Part shown: piece after piece, positions 51,601-61,780 of the stretch | Numbering within the stretch: position 1 is the first letter of the stretch | How the letters are laid out: each line of letters begins with the position of its first letter | Source of the DNA: Onthophagus taurus | Taxonomy: Eukaryota; Arthropoda; Insecta; Coleoptera; Scarabaeidae | DNA length: 64,000 bases | Reading direction: 5' to 3' | NCBI RefSeq assembly: GCF_036711975.1 | Contig: NC_091972.1 | Coordinates: forward strand, 11,661,001-11,725,000 | Position numbers and translations under genes: made by a program | Notes under the pieces: model-generated | Told to the model about the DNA's origin: nothing | What the model saw: the letters and a program-made list of their open reading frames with translations, nothing else | Database searches by the model: none

Positions 51601-54600
51601 AGCGCCGCTAATTATAAAAATATGGCCAATCAAATCGAAACTATGGATTTTAATGACAGCTTTATCGATATGGATCATTTAAGATCGTGTTTTCCCGATT
51701 ATGAAATTAAAGTTAAAACGGACAATCCTCAAAAATTAATTAGACCTTTTAAGTAATATTTACATACTTTTTGAGTCTTTTAAAGTTTTTTTTTATATAA
51801 CTTTTTTTAGATTGACTTTTGAAGATTTAGGAGAAGGTAAAGAAAAAAATAAAAAAATTATTGTTGAACCTCACATAATTCCAAGTCGTGGACCTTATTT
51901 ATTCAACGAACCCAAAAGGTAAATATTGAGTGATTACCAATCATTTTTTGCAAATATTTGAATAAGGTTCATTGATTAAAAGTACACTTTTGAGGAAATT
52001 TATGTCAAATAATACTAGTAAACATTTGGTTTCATATAAACACTACTACCCATTCATTACGCATTATACGCGGCACTTAAGGGGCATATATCCAGGAATT
52101 TCTATACATTGTTTATTTCTAAGAAGTTTGTGGTATTGCTTTGGTTGCAAAGACATTTATTTTTGTCACTTTTTTAGTTAATATCATCTATCGACTATTT
52201 TTAATATAAAAAAAACCTAACAAGAATATATTTGTTTAAACCAAAAATGGTTATGCTATTTGCTTTATTCCAGAATTTTGTTGCACCCTGTGTATTGGAT
52301 TTTCAAATTTTCTGTAAAAGTGAAAATAAACTACACTCAGCGGCATAAAAAACGCATCGCCTAAAATGATGACCACTTCCAACTGCAATAACTTTTGAAC
52401 GTATTGCTCGATTTGTATAAGGTTTTTTTTATTTGAAAGGTCGACCCTTTGCCAATATTTCTGTAGGTGCCTTCCCCATTTTGGCGATTTTCAATTTCAG
52501 CAATAGTGAATAACAATGGTATCTCTCACCCTTCAGGCATACTTCGAATCAGGTTTTGAATTTCATTTTAGAGAATCTGGTTCCACACTTCTTCTAGCGC
52601 TATTCGGAGACATCTAGCGTTTGTATATGGGCTCTAACTCGTCTCCCTAGCATATTCCACATGTGTTGTATGGGGTTGAAATCAGGGCTACGTACAGGCC
52701 ATTCGTCTGATGAAGGTACCAGTCTGCCGAAATCTTTGAATGGCGCGACGTACCGTACTCTGTATTGCGCCAAGAACACGAGCAACATAACAAGTGCTGC
52801 GTCCATCTTCCACCAAAACCACTGCCTGAGCAACTTCTACAAGACTTAAAGACATTTTCTTGTCTAGCCCCTAAATAAACATCACTGAAATGTTTTCGTT
52901 AATTTCCATGGCTTTCCAAAAGCTGCGTAATCTTTTAGAGTTTGTAACTTTGATGTTAACACCAATAGAAACTTGAACAAAAAAACAGATGTGATCAAAA
53001 CAGACGAGACTACAGCTCATTATATTTAAAATTAATAAAAACCGTTTTTTTGTTATATCGTTCGATACCTATGGCTCCGTTATTATTGATTTTAGGAAAA
53101 ATATGTAAAGGAAAAATTTGTAGGGTATTACGTGTTTAATAAAACAGTCTAACTAATTTTTTTATTTAAGCAATAATTTTTGAGTTATGACACAAACCTG
53201 TAATTTTTTCGGTGATTTTCCGGAAAATCCGCATCATGTTCAAGAGAGGAGACCTCAAGTTAAATTTGGATTTAATCTTTGGTATGGTGTAGTTTGTTCA
53301 AGAATTCTTGGTCCGCACATTTTTTATGATACGTTAAAGGGAGATCGTTATCTTCACTTTCTACATACCGAGTTCAATAGTATGTTGGATGAATTGCTCC
53401 TACAGAACGTTATTTGCTTAAATGGTTTTAACGCAATGGGGCATCACCACATAATAAGCTAACAGAACGAAATCATGGAAACTTACGTTTGCCTTAAGCT
53501 GTCATAACCAAGTTTGCAAATTAAAAAAATAAATGGCAAAAAATTTATTAATAAAAATATCCATGTCAAGTGGTATATCATTAGAATGGTTGTCTTTTTT
53601 ATAAAGTCATGGCCAGCTATGGTTTCCACTGGAAAAATTACAAGTTTGTGTCATAACTCAAAAATTATAGCTTAAATAAAAAAATCAGTTAGACTGTTTT
53701 ATTAAACATGTAATACCCTACACATTTTTCCTAAAATCAGTAATAACGGAGCCACAGGTATCGAACGATATAACAAAAAAACGCTCTTTTCGAGATATCT
53801 AGTTAGCCATGCATTTCATCCAAAAAACAAAGAGCTCATTAAATTGAGTTCATAAAACTGCAATTCTTTCCCTATTTAATCGTCTCTCTATCTCCGCTAG
53901 TTTTCGAGATCTCCATACTAAGCATGTAAAAAAACTCAACCTGTATATGTACCCATTACTGAAGTGGCATAAATATGTATCTGTCATTTTTTGTAAGGAA
54001 AGCGACACTGGTACTCACCAACCGGACGATTTTATGCTACCGTTGCAATTCCCATAAACAACTATCATCAGCATATTCTCGATGACTCAACGTTGTAGAC
54101 ATTGCAAATATTTGTGTTCAATTAAACTAAACGAAATCACATGTAAAAATGAATTCAAATATCACATGTCTCAGAATTAATATGACTCACTCACTCTTGC
54201 ACTTTGCTTACAAAGTATGATCTCAAAATAAAATATCAAATAATAACATCTTCACAAAATAAGTAATAAACATACTATCATTGTTATATCGCAGTAACAA
54301 TTGACATTTAAGTCTATATTAAACAAAAATTTTTACAAAAAAAGCATATAATAAGCTTAAGACTTGCGTTGTTATATCAAGCTGACTTATTCAAAAATTA
54401 ATTTTGTTTCCAGAAATACAATTGCTTTTACTCCTACTCAAATTGAAGCTATTAAATCCGGTATGCAACCTGGTTTAACATTAGTTGTTGGTCCACCAGG
54501 AACTGGAAAAACCGATGTAGCCGTTCAAATAATTTCAAATTTATACCATAATTTCCCAAACCAACGTACTTTAATAGTAACACATTCCAATCAAGCTTTA

Positions 54601-56624
54601 AATCAACTTTTCGAAAAGATCGTTGCATTGGATATAGACGAGAGACATTTGCTTCGTTTGGGTCACGGTGAAGAAGCATTAGAAACGGAAAAAGATTTCA
54701 GTAGATACGGACGTGTTAATTACGTTTTAGCGAAACGATTAGATTTATTAATGGAAGTGCAAAGATTACAAGAATCTTTGGATGTTAAAGGGGACGTTGC
54801 ATACACGTGCGAAACTGCGGGACATTTTTATTTGTACCAAGTATTATCGAGATGGGAACATTTCGAGAGTGTTGTTAAATCGAAAAATTCCTCAAAAGAA
54901 ATTTCTTTGGAAACGTTACATCAAGAATTTCCATTTACTAAGTTTTTCCAAAACGCACCTCAACCGCTTTTTAAAGGGAAATCTTTCGACGATGATTTAT
55001 CGATCGCCGAAAGTTGTTTTCGATATGTTAAACATATTTTTGATGAGCTTGAAGAATTTAGAGCTTTTGAATTGTTACGCTCCGGGTTGGATCGATCTAA
55101 ATATCTTTTAGTGAAAGAAGCGAAAATAATCGCAATGACTTGTACTCACGCGGCTTTGAAACGAAAAGAATTAGTGGATATCGGATTTAAATACGATAAT
55201 ATCTTAATGGAAGAGTCGGCTCAAATTTTAGAAATCGAAACTTTTATTCCTCTATTGCTACAAAACCCGCAGGACGGTTTTAATCGATTAAAACGATGGA
55301 TTATGATCGGAGATCATCATCAATTACCACCTGTTATTAAAAATATGGCTTTCCAGAAATACTCTAATATGGAACAAAGCTTATTTACACGACTAGTACG
55401 GTTGGGTGTGCCAACTGTTGATTTGGATGGTCAAGGAAGGTCACGTCCAAGGTAAGTTTTTGTTGTTAGAGGGCAGGAATAAATAGAACACATTTCTTAC
55501 ATTCCCTAAATCTAAAAATAACTGAAAAGCTACTTGAACTAAAAATATGTACATCAATGTTTACAGTATTTGTAATTTATATAACTGGAGATATAAAAAC
55601 CTAGGAAATTTATCTCACGTTCAAAATTGGAGAGAGTATCAACAAGCAAACGCCGGTTTTTGTTATGATTTTCAATTGATCGACGTACAAGATTTCAACA
55701 ATGTTGGCGAATCAGAGCCGTCGCCATATTTTTACCAAGTAATATCGCTATTCAATTTTTGTTCAATATTACAATAATACATAACATTTCTTTTTAGAAT
55801 CTAGCCGAAGCGGAATACTGCGTTGCGGTTTTTATGTTTATGCGCTTAATTGGTTACCCCGCTAATAAAATCTCAATTCTCACTACGTATAACGGACAGA
55901 AGCACTTAATTCGAGATGTGATTAATACCAGATGCGCGGAAAATCCATTAATTGGAAGACCACACAAAGTAACTACTGTTGATAAATATCAAGGACAGCA
56001 AAATGACTATATTTTATTGTCGTTGGTAAGAACAAAAGCCGTCGGTCATTTAAGAGATGTTAGACGTTTGGTTGTTGCTATGTCTCGAGCTCGATTGGGT
56101 TTATATGTTTTTGCCAGAACCTCATTATTTAGAAATTGTTTCGAATTAACACCAGCATTTCAAATTGTATGTATTAATTTATTACAAATAATTTTTTCTG
56201 AATCAATTTGTTATAGTTAATGTCAAGGCCATTATGTCTAGAGATGGTTTTAAATGAAATGTATCCAAGTGGAAGATTTAATAATGTTATACCAACATCG
56301 AACATAATTAAAATTCAAGATATGACTCAAATGGCCAATTTTGTTTATAATTACTATATGGAAAAAGTAAAGGTGATGAAAGATTATTACCACACTCAGA
56401 AGAAATGGGAGAAACCTGGTGATTGCCAAATAAAAGGGCACGAAGGTTTGATTTCGTCTCATCCAGGCGAAGATCGCGATACGGATAGTGAGGATGAAGA
56501 TGGTGATAAAAGTCAAGCGCCAATTCCTATCGTTGAAGAACCTGTGGAGGAAGAAGAGGCGAATAAACCGGAGGAGGAACAAGTTGAAGCGACGAAGGAA
56601 AACGATGAAGAGTGTGAAAAATGA
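36677..56624 (+). CDS. AQR: Intron-binding protein Aquarius (spliceosomal SF1 RNA helicase)
   Basis: Fourteen exons: 36677-36754, 36835-36935, 36993-37704, 47674-47787, 50141-50244, 50462-50573, 50625-50838, 50894-51409, 51464-51752, 51811-51918, 54414-55451, 55567-55738, 55798-56166 and 56217-56624. They encode 1444 residues, close to human AQR (about 1,485). The N-terminal helical arm is followed by a beta-barrel/pointer region and a UPF1-like helicase core: Walker A GPPGTGKT (about 809-816), ILMEESAQ (about 1047), GDHHQLPP (about 1080), [19 protein letters not shown] (about 1246) and [10 protein letters not shown] (about 1280). AQR binds introns upstream of the branch point as part of the intron-binding complex and helps spliceosome activation; it also limits R-loops. 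The acidic tail ([12 protein letters not shown]) diverges, as in other species. All phases agree, so the gene looks intact despite transposon debris in its introns. Confidence 0.97.
37954..40730 (-). CDS. Methuselah-like G-protein-coupled receptor A
   Basis: Six exons on the minus strand, 40730-40537, 40467-40254, 40198-39910, 39861-39783, 39724-39419 and 38227-37954 (stop TAA), join in phase to 451 residues. A hydrophobic signal peptide ([18 protein letters not shown]) precedes a Cys-containing ectodomain with [28 protein letters not shown] and a YCMDK...FALVC segment near the membrane. Seven hydrophobic segments follow, including [20 protein letters not shown] and [13 protein letters not shown]. 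The Cys-rich tail has CCGPCCTCC. This fits the Methuselah group of family B GPCRs at the plasma membrane, linked in Drosophila to stress resistance and lifespan. The ligand is unknown. It is nested antisense in AQR, and its last intron contains a palindromic repeat array. Confidence 0.85.
38271..38336. repeat. Half copy of the palindromic MITE found at 44931
   Basis: TTACCATCTCTTGATAAATTT followed by ATCTGGTAGATAAAT and a GAGAGCGCTTAAAAC stretch matches one arm and the centre of the element at 44931-45066. The other arm is missing. Confidence 0.5.
38380..39205. repeat. Array of GC-rich palindromic repeats
   Basis: Four related copies are seen: about 38526-38628, 38783-38882, 38945-39000 (right half only) and 39095-39200. 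The complete copies are about 100-bp near-perfect palindromes centred on AAGTATCATGAACAATACTT-like sequence, with arms containing GGCCGACGTCTTCGAAGTCGGCC-type cores. Spacers share TTCAAGCAGG, TATTATAAGCAA and CCTCCAACCCAACC words. The block is far richer in GC and CpG than its surroundings. It lies in the last intron of Methuselah-like gene A. Confidence 0.75.
40731..42879. other. AT-rich DNA between the two Methuselah-like genes
   Basis: This is the 5' flank of gene A and the 3' flank of gene B. Short frames here (for example 40742-41065) have no recognisable domain or splice support. Nothing else identified. Confidence 0.5.
42880..46208 (-). CDS. Methuselah-like G-protein-coupled receptor B
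   Basis: Six exons on the minus strand, 46208-45970, 45911-45734, 45682-45498, 43605-43442, 43378-43129 and 43078-42880 (stop TAA), give 404 residues. A signal peptide ([18 protein letters not shown]) leads into [19 protein letters not shown], which parallels the KCCEE start of gene A, then [20 protein letters not shown] before the first membrane segment. Seven hydrophobic helices follow, including [18 protein letters not shown] and [20 protein letters not shown]. The tail is acidic ([11 protein letters not shown]). A family B, Methuselah-type receptor is indicated. The third intron (43606-45497) holds MITEs and a tandem duplication. It is a tandem paralogue of gene A; both are antisense inside AQR. 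Confidence 0.85.
44455..44759. repeat. Tandem duplication of about 151 bp
   Basis: The unit at 44455-44605, starting ATCTAATTTCGCAACTTCAA and ending TTTATGCTTATTTAG, is repeated at 44608-44759 with a few substitutions. It lies in the third intron of Methuselah-like gene B. Confidence 0.85.
44797..44928. mobile_element. MITE-like palindromic element, diverged
   Basis: TTACTACCATCTT on the left is mirrored by AAGATGGTAGTAA on the right, about 130 bp apart. The centre resembles the better-preserved element that follows immediately. No coding capacity. Confidence 0.5.
44931..45066. mobile_element. MITE-like element with long inverted ends
   Basis: GGCCCACTTTTACCACCTCT plus TGATAAATTT at the left is mirrored at the right (AAATTTATCAAGAG then ATGGTAAAAATGGGCC). 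Inner arms CGATAGATAA/TTATCTATCG continue the fold, so most of the 136 bp could form a hairpin. A partial copy lies at 38271. Confidence 0.65.
46209..47673. other. AT-rich part of the AQR intron upstream of Methuselah-like gene B
   Basis: Contains the 5' flank of gene B and the end of the giant AQR intron. A 55-codon frame at about 47252-47419 (ending KNIIKRFFA) is open but unrecognised. Nothing else seen. Confidence 0.4.
47788..50140 (+). other. AQR intron of 2.35 kb
   Basis: Donor GTAAGC and acceptor TTTTTCAG. It contains a cluster of AGGTCA-type hexamers at about 48618-48780 and 49128-49145. Two short minus-strand frames (48968-48783 and 49556-49320) may be transposon debris but could not be assigned. 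Confidence 0.5.
50286..50411. mobile_element. Small MITE-like element in an AQR intron
   Basis: AAAGGGTGGTTTCGTTTC at the left is mirrored by AACAGAATCACCCTTTG at the right, about 125 bp apart. It fills most of the 217-bp intron between AQR exons 5 and 6. The ends resemble those of the larger element at 19232-22408. Confidence 0.5.
52334..52860 (-). mobile_element. Tc1/mariner-like transposase C-terminal relic
   Basis: The minus strand encodes [20 protein letters not shown] (about 52700-52640), the standard 'ARSPDLNPIEHLWD-LGRRV' segment around the second and third catalytic acids of Tc1 transposases. This is followed by a broken frame with LIRSMPE and a terminal ACACTCAGCGGCATAAAAAA-like end near 52334. 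Frameshifts and stops show it is dead. Confidence 0.75.
53043..53783. mobile_element. 741-bp element with ~165-bp terminal inverted repeats and a transposase fragment
   Basis: Left arm 53043-53208 and right arm 53632-53783 are inverted copies, starting CGTTTTTTTGTTATATCGTT and including GTTATGACACAAAC. Inside, a plus-strand frame (53187-53462) has [20 protein letters not shown], then [12 protein letters not shown] and [19 protein letters not shown]. This matches the DDE region of mariner-superfamily transposases (usual 'F-VWYGI----IGPYFF', 'YL-FL', 'FQQDGAPAH'), but the catalytic QQDG segment is degraded. Confidence 0.75.
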
Positions 56625-56664
56625 TTTTAAAACATGTGTCAAATGTGTTATAATATTTCTGACA

Positions 56665-56670
56665 AATAAA
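56665..56670 (+). terminator. Polyadenylation signal of AQR
   Basis: AATAAA lies 41 bp after the AQR stop codon and is the first such hexamer in the 3' flank. Confidence 0.6.
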
Positions 56671-56896
56671 AAGTCTAAAATCTAGTTTCCATAGGTGACA
56701 AAATATTTGTGTTCTGTCATAAAAAATTGCCATTTTTGGGCTATTTCTAAAATTTCTTGTATACTCATTTTTAACATTTAGATTTATATGGTTATTGAAG
56801 AGCAAATTACCGTGTTAGGATGGTTTGACGGAAGAGGCCCCGCGTTCTAACTTAAATGCTACATCGACCGGGGTGTCTTGATATTTCGCTTTTCTT

Positions 56897-58151
56897 ATGG
56901 CTTCGGCAAGGTTAAGTCCGCGCAACTCCGAAGTGAACGCCCTCGAGCAACGGGGATATCTGATTGGGAAGAAAATCGGCCAAGGTTCTTACGCAACCGT
57001 CCATCTGGCGGACTACGTCGATGGCTCCAATAATAGCAAGAAGATGCGTCTTGCATGCAAAATCTTCGATAAAGAGAAAGCACCCAGGGACTTCTTGGAA
57101 AAATTTTTCCCCAGGGAGCTCGATATTCTTACCAAAATTGAAAATCCACATATAATACAGGTACATAGCATACTCCAAAGAGGTGCACGTGTTTTCATTT
57201 TCATGAGGTAAGTTTCATGTTTGGATAGACATCAAATCAATACTTTTATAAATCATATAAGGTATGATACAGAAGAGCTTTATCATTATTTTGATAGCAC
57301 TTCCTTATTATAAGATCTATGATTTTTTTCTGTTTATGCTAAAATTCCTTATGATTGTGTATATAGTTTTGAAACGTAAGAAATTTTAATAACAAAATTA
57401 TAGGTATGCAGATAATGGCGATTTATTAGATTTTATAAAACGTAACGGCGTAGTACCAGAACAACAATCAAAATTGTGGTTCCGCCAGATGGCGAGCGGG
57501 TTACAATATCTACATAACAAGAACATAGCTCATCGCGATTTAAAATGCGAAAACATTTTGCTTTCGAGAAGATTCAACGTAAAACTGGCAGACTTCGGTT
57601 TTGCACGTTTTTGTGTGGACGGGGAAGGCCGCCGCGTGCTTAGTCAAACTTATTGCGGTTCGGCGGCTTACGCCGCCCCAGAAGTAGTGAACGGCACCCC
57701 ATACAATCCTAAACTATCAGACGTATGGTCCTTAGGGATTATCTTATTCATCATGTTGAACGCTTCGATGCCGTTCGACGATTCAAATTTACGAAAATTA
57801 CTCAAAGATCAAATGACTAGAAATTGGGTTTTCCGGTCACGAGTACGCGACACGATTTCCGCTAGTGCGAAATCAATTGTGAGACACATTTTGGAACCGG
57901 ATATTACATTGAGATTGACGCTTGATCGTGTTATTACTCACGAATGGGTTCGAGCAAGAAAAGAACGGGTAAAATTTTAATTTTCCTAAATTTCTTTATT
58001 AATCATTTTCTTTTTGAAGCAACCGATACAAAGCGGCAGAGTCGCTCCGTCATACCACGAAGAGGAGAGGGACATCGTACCAGGGGACCACAAGAAACCG
58101 GAAACGAAAAAGAGCAACACTGTTATTAGTGTGCCAGTGGAAGAAGTTTGA
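56897..58151 (+). CDS. Testis-specific serine/threonine kinase (TSSK-like)
   Basis: Three exons, 56897-57207, 57404-57968 and 58020-58151 (stop TGA), encode 335 residues. A full kinase domain is visible: glycine loop GQGSYATV (about 27-34), catalytic lysine in LACKIFDK, catalytic loop HRDLKCEN, ADFGFAR, activation segment TYCGSAAYAAPE, and SDVWSLGIILFIML. The HRDLKCEN loop and the GxKIGQGSYATV start are typical of TSSK kinases, members of the CAMK group that act in late spermatogenesis in animals. The C-terminal tail after the kinase domain is short and Lys/Glu-rich (EEERDIVPG, ending SVPVEEV). The gene starts 272 bp after the AQR stop on the same strand. All catalytic residues look intact. 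Testis expression is inferred from the family. Confidence 0.92.
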
Positions 58152-58302
58152 CCAAATTTTAGTTATACGCCCAGAAATTGGCACGGAAATTGCCAAGAAG
58201 GTGTTCCACAATTTGTATGTGGTGTCTTTGGCGATCTACTATGGAACACTGCCAAATTTTGATTTTGGTACAAATGAAATATGTAAAAAGGTGATCGATA
58301 AT

Positions 58303-58308
58303 AATAAA
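58303..58308 (+). terminator. Likely polyadenylation signal of the TSSK-like gene
   Basis: An AATAAA hexamer about 150 bp after the stop codon, in an AT-rich context. Confidence 0.45.
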
Positions 58309-58514
58309 AATATATCTTAAAAAGAGAAAAAGGTGGTATAAGTTCTAAGGTTCTTAGGTTTTCATCGGGTTTAGATATGTGCATATTAAAATTGTGTTGG
58401 TCAGTGATCTCATTAATGCGACTGAATATGATCAAGATTAGTGTATTATAAAAGACACAGTACCTTGTATCACTCGTGATAGTCGTGTTTTGAAATTTTT
58501 CGTAAGCTTAAAAT

Positions 58515-59165
58515 GTTTGTTTAGATTACAATTTCTTCTTATTGGAGATCTGTCGATCTGTTAATTCTGAGTTTCGTTGCCTTTGAACCATTTCCTGATA
58601 TCTCGATTTCTAGCTGTCATGCCATCTCTTTGGGGGTCTCCCAGGTGGTCTTGAACCGGGGGGGTTATTTACAAGCACAATTTTCGGAAGTCTATCATCG
58701 CTTATACACCTCACGTGATTATGCCATTGTCTCTTCCACTGGCTTCCCCATCTCAGTATATCAGAACGTTGCATTGATCTCTAATATCCGAATTTCTCAC
58801 TCTGTCCATTCTCGTTTTCGTGTTTTCATCTCGGCCACTCTTAGTTTTGTTTGTTTCTGTCCTCACTTCTATTCCGTATATCATTATCGGTCGTATACAC
58901 GTCTTGTATATCCGAATTTTTTTGTCTATTCGCATATTGCTTTGCGCTTGTGGCTTACTTGATTGAAGTGGTAAAGTTGTCGTTGTATCTACACACATGT
59001 AAGGATGTTACTTCCTCTATAATTTTATCCATCAGGAGATTAAACAAAAAGAGGCTAAAACTGTCTCCCTGTCTACTTTCTTCGGCGATGTCAATAGCAT
59101 CCATTACTTGATTCCCCGCTCTTACTTTAGTTGTGTTATTCGTATTCAACTCATGAGAATGGTTT
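58515..59165 (-). mobile_element. Truncated LINE reverse transcriptase
   Basis: The minus strand from 59149 reads 'RQGDSFSLFLFNLLMDKIIE', the 'RQGD-LSP-LFN--M--I' motif of non-LTR reverse transcriptases. Then, in another frame, 58998-58753 gives KKIRIYKTCIRPIMIYGIEV ('--Y---I-P---YG-E'), and finally about 58700-58620 a PGSRPPGRPPKRWHD tail typical of RTE-type LINEs. Internal deletions and frameshifts show it is inactive. Confidence 0.75.
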
Positions 59166-59169
59166 CAAA

Positions 59170-59940
59170 ATCATTATATACGTTTATTACAATTGCTACT
59201 TATCATAAAATTTTACAGATCAAGTAAAAATATATATGCAAGAAATAAATCGAAGAATATGGAAGAACTTCAAAAATAGCTTAGGAAAATTGCAATAAAT
59301 TAAAACTTATTATGTATTATATACATATAAAAATAAACATGTTTCAGAAAATGTGCTTGGTCAAATAACATCTAAATTTAGAATTCTATATACACCAATA
59401 AACATGGCTCCAACAAAAATAAATTATAAAGAAATATTTACAAATTACATAATTTTTAGTTAAAACTTAAAACACCATATGTAATTGATTCAACGTTTGG
59501 CAAAAATCATAATAAATAAATTCAAACAGGTAGTTGAGAAACAAATAAATGACGACTAAAAAGGTTCAAGAAACTTATAATAACTATTTTAAGAAAAATT
59601 GCCGATTTTGCCCAATACTTCTTGATCCTTCATAAAGATAAATCATTCAAAAGATCGTAATGGTGATATCAGCATATATACTGTTTTATAAAGTCGCCAT
59701 GTATACTCAATTGTATAACTTTTCCGAAAAAATAGAATGAAGATATACTTGAAAGGGGGTCAAAAACTTGTTAGGGTTAACAAAAAGATATAAAAAATTT
59801 GGTTTGTAAGATTTATTTCTGTATTGAACGTTTTTGAAATTTCTAAATAAATAAAAGTAATTAATTTCTTAGAAACGTTGATACTATAAAATAAATATTG
59901 TTATCAATTCCATAGTTTAACAGTTTATGTTTGAAAAATG
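59170..59940. other. AT-rich intergenic DNA
   Basis: No open frame, RNA gene or repeat was recognised between the LINE and Tc1-like relics. Confidence 0.5.
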
Positions 59941-59949
59941 ATTATAAAA

Positions 59950-60300
59950 TTGGTGTAATGCCAGACCGTATTCAAAATTTGATTATTAATTTAAAAAAAG
60001 ATGTAGAAATACAGCCTCGTCCAGGCGTAATGTTTTAAGAATTCGTGATGAGCCCACAATATTAAACAAATTGCGCGCAATTTCAATAACAAGTGCGTCG
60101 AAAATAGCCAGCGAACTAAATTCAGTATCATAAAGGGCGGTAAGAGCAGAAATTATTCAAAATGGGATAAAAAGTATCGTATAAAACGTCTGGAGTTTCC
60201 TAAAAAACAAATTTTATATATCATTTATGTTCCAACAAGATGATTTTAAGCACATCTCAGATATTGTGTTTATGGCTATTAATGAGGAATATCATTAATT
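59950..60300 (+). mobile_element. Tc1-like transposase relic
   Basis: Broken plus-strand frames include RNVLRIRDEPTILNKL, KIASELN and then FMFQQDDFKHISDIVFMAI. The last piece is the 'FQQDNDPKHTS' catalytic segment of Tc1 transposases. The helix-turn-helix part precedes it, and most of the catalytic core between them is deleted. Confidence 0.6.
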
Positions 60301-60392
60301 GCAACAAAAGGAGCTTTGTTTGAGATTAAAGAAAAACTAAAGTTTAACAAACATTTTTGTATTAAAATAGTAATTATTGTAATAAAAAAATA

Positions 60393-60398
60393 TTTATT
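60393..60398 (-). terminator. Polyadenylation signal of SDE2
   Basis: AATAAA on the minus strand about 40 bp beyond the SDE2 stop codon. Confidence 0.5.
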
Positions 60399-60437
60399 GA
60401 AATCAATTATTTATAAATTACAAAGTAAACTAGAAAA

Positions 60438-61320
60438 TCATTCATTTTTCTTTTTATCATTTTCACATTTATTTACATCATCCTCCTTCTCGACAATTTC
60501 TTTTTCAGATGAACAAGAAGCTTCATCCTCATTACTTTCTCCCAAACAAATTTCTTTAGATTTTGATTGATCCTCACATTCTGAATCATCACTGGATGTG
60601 TCCAAATCCTCCAAATCATCATCAAGCCTAAAAAGCAAAAAATTTAGAACATTTAAATAATTTAAGAAAAAAAGATTTGTACCAAAGTTTCTTCTTTTTC
60701 CCTGTTCCTTTTCCATTATCATCATTTTTCCGCTTCAACCCAACTTTTAATTCTGAAGCCTTCTTCATACCTTGCGCAATTGAATCCTCAATAATTTCAG
60801 GTAATTCAGATCGCATTCTATCATATGCCTCATCTTTAAATGCACTCAACTTAGGTTTTTCGCATAACCTCTCTAATTTTTTCTGTTTTTTATCCGCAGC
60901 TTCTTGTTCTCGTTCAGCTTGTTGCTCAATCCATTTCTTTAACCGCTTTTCTTCGTTGATATCCCTCAATCGACGCCCGCTTAAATCCCTACAAGCCTCA
61001 CGATTCGTCGTTTTCTCAATTTGAGCCCCAATTGCTCGAAGCATCGAACCAAAACCACCCTTTCCACCAACAAGTCGAAATACGACGTCAATTTTCGATG
61101 TACTATACGGGGTATTATTGAGAATTTTTCCATTTTGAACGAGATAAAAATCGTTTGAGTTTATATTCTAGAATTAAAATAAATTTTATTAGTTTGAGGT
61201 TATGTTACGAAGTAATGATGTACTTACGAAGGTGGATGAAATTTTTGTTTTTATGTCGTTTAATGAGGTTTTTGAATTAACTTCGAATACAATACTGTTG
61301 TTTATTGTTATTGGAATCAT
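60438..61320 (-). CDS. SDE2: Replication-stress and splicing regulator SDE2
   Basis: Three exons on the minus strand, 61320-61228, 61167-60683 and 60627-60438, encode 255 residues. Residues 1-70 form a ubiquitin-like fold that ends in LVGGKGGFGS, the diglycine-Lys-Gly-Gly processing site of SDE2 proteins. Cleavage after GG activates the C-terminal product. Next is the conserved SDE2 block with NREACRDLSGRRLRDINEEK, then KKWIEQQ and a Lys-rich basic patch (GKKKKL). The acidic, Ser-rich tail (DDDLEDLDTSSDDSECED) ends without the SAP domain seen in vertebrate SDE2, so it is shorter than human. SDE2 acts in the nucleus, in spliceosomes (removal of selected introns in fission yeast) and at replication forks (human). 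The second donor is GTACAA, off consensus, but the phase and the protein fit. Confidence 0.9.
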
Positions 61321-61780
61321 TGTTTATAGATAAAAATAAAGTTTTTGTATTCTTAAAATGACAGATGACACTGATTAAGAAATAGGTTATCTATTTAATG
61401 ACAGTTACATTATTAGTATATAGGGATCTGCATTTTTATTGAATGTTGAATAAAAAACAGTTTATAGATAAAAATAATGTTATTGTATTTTTAAAATGAC
61501 AAATTATACTGATTAAGAACCATTTCGTCAAAGATGGTTTAATTACTAATTTATAGGAACCTGTATTTTTAAGGAATGTTGAATAAAAAAGTGAAATTAA
61601 AAAAGAGTGTACTGTTGTTTATTGTTATTGGAATCATAATTTATAGATAAAAATAAATTTTTTTTTTATTAAAATAACACTGATTAATAAATTGATTATC
61701 TCTTCTATGATAATTTCATTATTAATTTACAGGAATCTGTATTTTTATGAAATGTTGAATAAAAAATTCAAATTTAAAAT
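61290..61780. repeat. Tandem repeats covering the SDE2 5' end
   Basis: Units with TATAGATAAAAATAA, AAATGACA...ACTGATTAA, TTAATTTATAGGAA-like and TTGAATAAAAAA words recur at about 61294-61450, 61455-61580 and 61610-61765. The third copy again contains the SDE2 start region: on the minus strand, ATGATTCCAATAACAATAAA at 61637 downward is identical to the real start at 61320. Confidence 0.7.

Larger units (their letters stand above)
51919..54413 (+). other. AQR intron of 2.5 kb filled with transposon debris
   Basis: Donor GTAAAT after AAAAG and acceptor TTTCCAG. It holds a Tc1-like relic (52334-52860) and a long-inverted-repeat element (53043-53783). The remainder, including 53800-54400, is AT-rich with no recognised feature. 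Confidence 0.7.

Noticed and set aside
56250-56642. Minus-strand 130-codon frame
   Set aside because: It is the antisense shadow of the acidic AQR last exon.
60316-61024. Plus-strand frames opposite SDE2
   Set aside because: Serine/phenylalanine-rich antisense shadows of the acidic and basic SDE2 coding exons.
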